Of a stretch of 46,238 nt of DNA, positions 43,991-46,238 are shown piece after piece (within the stretch, counting starts at the first letter, position 1; every line of letters starts with the position of its first letter). Under the pieces are notes generated by a model. It was given only the letters and a program-made list of their open reading frames with translations. It was not told where the DNA came from and searched no databases. A program made the translations under genes and the position numbers. This DNA comes from an uncultured Barnesiella sp. (GTDB lineage Bacteria; Bacteroidota; Bacteroidia; Bacteroidales; Barnesiellaceae). The stretch lies in NCBI GenBank assembly GCA_944320995.1, contig CALUJQ010000024.1, positions 1 to 46,238 on the forward strand, written 5' to 3'.

Positions 43991-45196
43991 CTACATCTGT
44001 CTATAATCTTTGGCCAATCCTCCTTCACCCGTTTCCTTATATAGCGAGGGCAAATCATGACCGGTCTGCTTCATGACATCGACAACTTTATCGAACGATA
44101 CCCGATGGTTCCCATCGGTAAAAGCCGAAAAGATATTGGCGTCCAACGCCCGCGCGGCGGCATAGGCGTTGCGCTCGATACAAGGGATTTGTACCAATCC
44201 GCACACCGGATCACACGTCATTCCCAAGTGGTGTTCGAGCCCCATTTCGGCGGCATATTCAATTTGAGCGGGACTGCCGCCGAACAGTTGACTCGCCGCG
44301 GCCGAAGCCATGGCACACGCCACGCCTACTTCGCCTTGACAACCGACCTCTGCTCCCGAAATAGAAGCATTTTGCTTGACAATATTCCCTACCAGACCGG
44401 CCGTAGCCAACGCCCTTAAAATGCGCATGTCACTGAAATCGCGGCTCTTCTGCAAATGGTACAACACGGCCGGGACAACCCCGCACGAGCCACACGTGGG
44501 AGCTGTCACGATGCGGCCGCCCGAGGCGTTCTCCTCGCTCACGGCCAACGCATAGGCAAAGACGAGCCCCCGGCTTTTCAAACTATCTTTATACCCTCTC
44601 GCCTTTATATAATAGGACGAGGCTTTCCGCCGTAAGTTCAACGGCCCCGGCAACACCCCCTCTTGGTCGAGCCCCCTCTCGATAGCCTCGCGCATGGTGC
44701 GCCACACCTCGGCCAAATAGTCCCATATATCGTTCTCTTCGCACTCCTGTACATACTCCCAATAACTGCGCCCCGTACGTTCGCTCCAACCGAGAATCTC
44801 GGTCATGCTGTTCATCTCATACAATTCGGGACTCTCGTCGAGAGCCTTGCCCTCCTCGGCCAACGCACCGCCGCCCACGCTGAATACCGTCCATTCGTCG
44901 GTCACCTCGCCCGCGCTGTTTTTCGAACGGAAAGTCATGCCGTTGGGATGAAACGGCAAGAAAACCGTGGGTTTCCACTCAATCTCTACCGGCGCATGGG
45001 GTTGCAGCGTGTCGAGAATGGCCACATCGGTCAAGTGCCCCCGCCCCGTAGCCGCCAAACTACCATATAACGTCACTTCGAAAGAGGCTGCCTCCGAATG
45101 GCGGCTCAAAAAAAGTTCCGAGGCTTTACGCGGCCCCATTGTATGGCTGCTCGACGGGCCATACCCTATGCGGTATATTTCTCGTATTGTTTTCAT
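43991..45196 (-). CDS. sdaA: L-serine ammonia-lyase (single-chain, iron-sulfur)
   Basis: A 401-residue enzyme converting L-serine to pyruvate and ammonia in the cytosol. It begins MKTIREIYRIGYGPSSSHTM; the beta domain occupies about the first 140 residues. The alpha domain holds the cysteines for the oxygen-sensitive [4Fe-4S] cluster in APTCGSCGVVPA and CDPVCGLVQIPC, with EVGCQGEVGVACAMASAA and HHLGMTCDP between. Fusion of both domains is the E. coli SdaA type. The start at 45196 is chosen over 45229 because it begins the conserved MKTIRE block and follows the predicted transcript start. Iron-sulfur use fits an anaerobe. Confidence 0.95.
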   Translation of the reverse strand: MKTIREIYRIGYGPSSSHTMGPRKASELFLSRHSEAASFEVTLYGSLAATGRGHLTDVAILDTLQPHAPVEIEWKPTVFLPFHPNGMTFRSKNSAGEVTDEWTVFSVGGGALAEEGKALDESPELYEMNSMTEILGWSERTGRSYWEYVQECEENDIWDYLAEVWRTMREAIERGLDQEGVLPGPLNLRRKASSYYIKARGYKDSLKSRGLVFAYALAVSEENASGGRIVTAPTCGSCGVVPAVLYHLQKSRDFSDMRILRALATAGLVGNIVKQNASISGAEVGCQGEVGVACAMASAAASQLFGGSPAQIEYAAEMGLEHHLGMTCDPVCGLVQIPCIERNAYAAARALDANIFSAFTDGNHRVSFDKVVDVMKQTGHDLPSLYKETGEGGLAKDYRQM

Positions 45197-45215
45197 ATTG
45201 TCATAAATCGGTGTA

Positions 45216-45223
45216 CAAAGATA
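45216..45223 (-). promoter_or_regulatory. Promoter -7 element of sdaA
   Basis: Minus-strand TATCTTTG matches TAnnTTTG; start near 45210, 14 bases before the ATG at 45196. No -33 TTTG at 19-20 bp. Confidence 0.55.
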
Positions 45224-45229
45224 AAACAA

Positions 45230-45541
45230 ACATAAATCGGAAGGACGGTAACGCTAAAAAAAATTAGCCCACGACCTCCCCCCCCTTTCACATTTCTCCC
45301 GTTTTGCCAAATCCCGTCACTTTCACCCTACCACCGTTTGCCGGATAATTATACCGACTGTCAAATCGTCCACAAAAAAGAAAAATTGTCCATTTCGGAT
45401 AACTATTGTCACACTCTTGTCCCGAGATACTCCGTCCCATGAATTGGCACACCGTTTGCAAATAGATAAGTGACGGAGGTCATCGAAAGAGGCCGAAGTC
45501 AAAGACAGAATTAAATAACTTAAAAATAGGAGATTACAACT
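45230..45541. other. Regulatory region upstream of hsp20
   Basis: 312 bases with no gene. It contains a sigma-54-type promoter (45445-45460). Upstream of that are four TGTC words at 45359, 45387, 45407 and 45418 that could be activator half-sites. No TAnnTTTG element is seen on the + strand near hsp20. Confidence 0.6.
45445..45460 (+). promoter_or_regulatory. Sigma-54 (RpoN) type promoter upstream of hsp20
   Basis: TGGCAC at 45445-45450, five bases, then TTGCA at 45456-45460. The GG (-24) and GC (-12) are separated by exactly 10 bases, matching the sigma-54 consensus TGGCACN5TTGCW. Transcription would start near 45471, giving a leader of about 70 bases. Confidence 0.65.
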
Positions 45542-45970
45542 ATGTTACCCACAAGAAAAAACCAAGGTTGGTTACCCAGTATCTTCAACGACTTCTTCGA
45601 TAACGAATGGATGGAAAGAGCAAATGCCACGGCTCCGGCAATCAACGTGGTAGAACATGAAAACGACTATTGCGTGGAAGTGGCCGCTCCGGGTATGACA
45701 AAGGACGATTTCCAAATTCATATCGACGAAAACGACAATCTCGTTATCGCTATGGAAAAGAAATCCGAGAAAAAAGAAGAGCAGAAAAAAGAGCATTATC
45801 TGCGTCGCGAGTTCTCATACTCCAAATTCCAACAGACGATGATCCTGCCCGACGATGTGGACAAAAACAAAATCGCAGCTCACGTCGAACATGGTGTTTT
45901 GACGGTCGAACTTCCCAAAATCCCCGTCAACAGCAATGCCGGTGTAAGAAAATCGATTGAAATCAAATAA
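45542..45970 (+). CDS. Hsp20 / alpha-crystallin small heat-shock protein
   Basis: A 142-residue ATP-independent chaperone that holds unfolding proteins until refolding. The alpha-crystallin domain spans about residues 32-132: PAINVVEHENDYCVEVAAPG, FQIHIDENDNLVIAMEKK, then FSYSKFQQTMILPDDVDKNK and the closing AHVEHGVLTVELPKIP. The C-terminal IEI (in SIEIK) is the I-x-I motif that locks oligomers. N-terminal MLPTRKNQGWLPSIFNDFFD is the usual variable arm. It is monocistronic, between a sigma-54-like promoter and a strong terminator, and preceded by AGGAGA close to the start. Confidence 0.95.
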   Translation: MLPTRKNQGWLPSIFNDFFDNEWMERANATAPAINVVEHENDYCVEVAAPGMTKDDFQIHIDENDNLVIAMEKKSEKKEEQKKEHYLRREFSYSKFQQTMILPDDVDKNKIAAHVEHGVLTVELPKIPVNSNAGVRKSIEIK

Positions 45971-45993
45971 AGATTTTCAGGTAAAATATACCG

Positions 45994-46032
45994 AGCCGCG
46001 CCCTCGTTCCCAATACAGGGCGCGGCTTTTTT
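45994..46032 (+). terminator. Strong terminator after hsp20
   Basis: AGCCGCGCCCT (45994-46004) and AGGGCGCGGCT (46017-46027) form a perfect 11-bp GC-rich stem with a 12-base loop, followed by TTTTT. Confidence 0.93.
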
Positions 46033-46098
46033 GTGCCATACCCCGCCCTTGGGAAGACAAAGACAAGCAACAACGACAAAAAAAAGAGGCTCAAAGGG

Positions 46099-46129
46099 TT
46101 GTATAATTGCAAGATAATACCTACCTTTG
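46099..46129 (+). promoter_or_regulatory. Promoter of rpsF
   Basis: TTG at 46099-46101, a 20-bp spacer, then TACCTTTG at 46122-46129. Start expected near 46135, about 43 bases before the ATG. Confidence 0.65.
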
Positions 46130-46177
46130 CCCCCGCAAATAAAAAATATTATACTAATTACGTTAAACTAAACGAGT

Positions 46178-46238
46178 ATGAATCATTACGAAACCGTTTT
46201 CATTTTAACTCCCGTTTTGTCTGATGTACAGATGAAGG
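46178..46238 (+). CDS. rpsF: Ribosomal protein S6, first 20 codons
   Basis: The window ends 61 bases into this gene. The visible residues, MNHYETVFILTPVLSDVQMK, are the well-known opening strand and first helix of ribosomal protein S6, which binds the 30S platform with S18. A promoter with a short leader stands directly before it. In Bacteroidetes rpsF usually continues into rpsR and rplI, which would lie beyond the right edge. Confidence 0.88.
   Translation, partial: MNHYETVFILTPVLSDVQMK

Noticed and set aside
46033..46224. 63-codon + strand open frame at the right end
   Set aside because: It overlaps the rpsF promoter and start in another frame; the S6 N-terminus is the real gene.

Overview
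The window comes from a Bacteroidetes chromosome, most likely an anaerobic member of the Bacteroidales related to Barnesiella, Coprobacter or the Porphyromonadaceae. This rests on four things. Promoters of the Bacteroidetes type (TTTG, 19-20 bp, TAnnTTTG) stand before about half of the transcription units. Starts generally lack a strong Shine-Dalgarno sequence. Families largely confined to the phylum are present (DUF4293, DUF4301, DUF5686, DUF4369-thioredoxin). Two secreted proteins end in type IX secretion (T9SS) sorting domains, which are usual outside the genus Bacteroides. No phage, transposon, integrase, CRISPR array or rRNA is seen; most of the window is ordinary core chromosome.

Layout. 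1-3617: methylmalonyl-CoA mutase operon (small subunit, then the large subunit cut by the window edge), for the succinate-propionate route. 3957-4418: small HTH regulator with its own inverted repeat. 4440-6739: three-gene operon (TPR protein, prmA, mtgA), followed upstream by a 749-residue TPR protein (6824-9073). 9288-10385: secreted GH18 protein. 10692-13984: DUF4293 membrane protein and uvrA, convergent and sharing stop-codon bases. 14273-15195: YtxH / holin-like / 87-residue envelope-stress-type cassette. 15398-19309: thioredoxin-like lipoprotein, a lipoprotein that resembles a subtilase prodomain, and a T9SS-secreted subtilase. 19388-21754: LTA-synthase-like phosphotransferase with a GNAT protein. 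21926-24010: M3 peptidase. 24288-26834: DUF5686 outer-membrane protein. 27049-27700: CYTH protein and tRNA-Ser(CGA). 27955-32895: 1646-residue T9SS-secreted glycoside hydrolase. 33021-37371: DHA2 efflux pump, Eis-like acetyltransferase and DEAD-box helicase. 37541-39058: DUF4301 protein. 39182-42286: RelA-type (p)ppGpp enzyme with a lipoprotein. 42305-43814: MarR regulator with a secreted alpha/beta hydrolase. 43991-45196: L-serine dehydratase. 45542-45970: Hsp20 behind a sigma-54-type promoter. 46178-end: first codons of rpsF.

The best candidates for something new are: (i) the lipid-anchored, free-standing prodomain homologue (16630-17094) ten bases upstream of the subtilase whose own prodomain it matches without a gap over about 67 residues; (ii) the DUF4301 protein, which carries the signature motifs of UDP-sugar pyrophosphorylases; (iii) a Rel protein that has lost three of the four hydrolase metal ligands but keeps the RxKD synthetase motif of bifunctional enzymes; (iv) a near-perfect sigma-54 promoter for hsp20; (v) a Cys/His cluster in the mutase small subunit encoded by a hexanucleotide tandem repeat; and (vi) candidate operators overlapping the MarR and Eis-like promoters. 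All similarity statements come from reading motifs; no database search was run.
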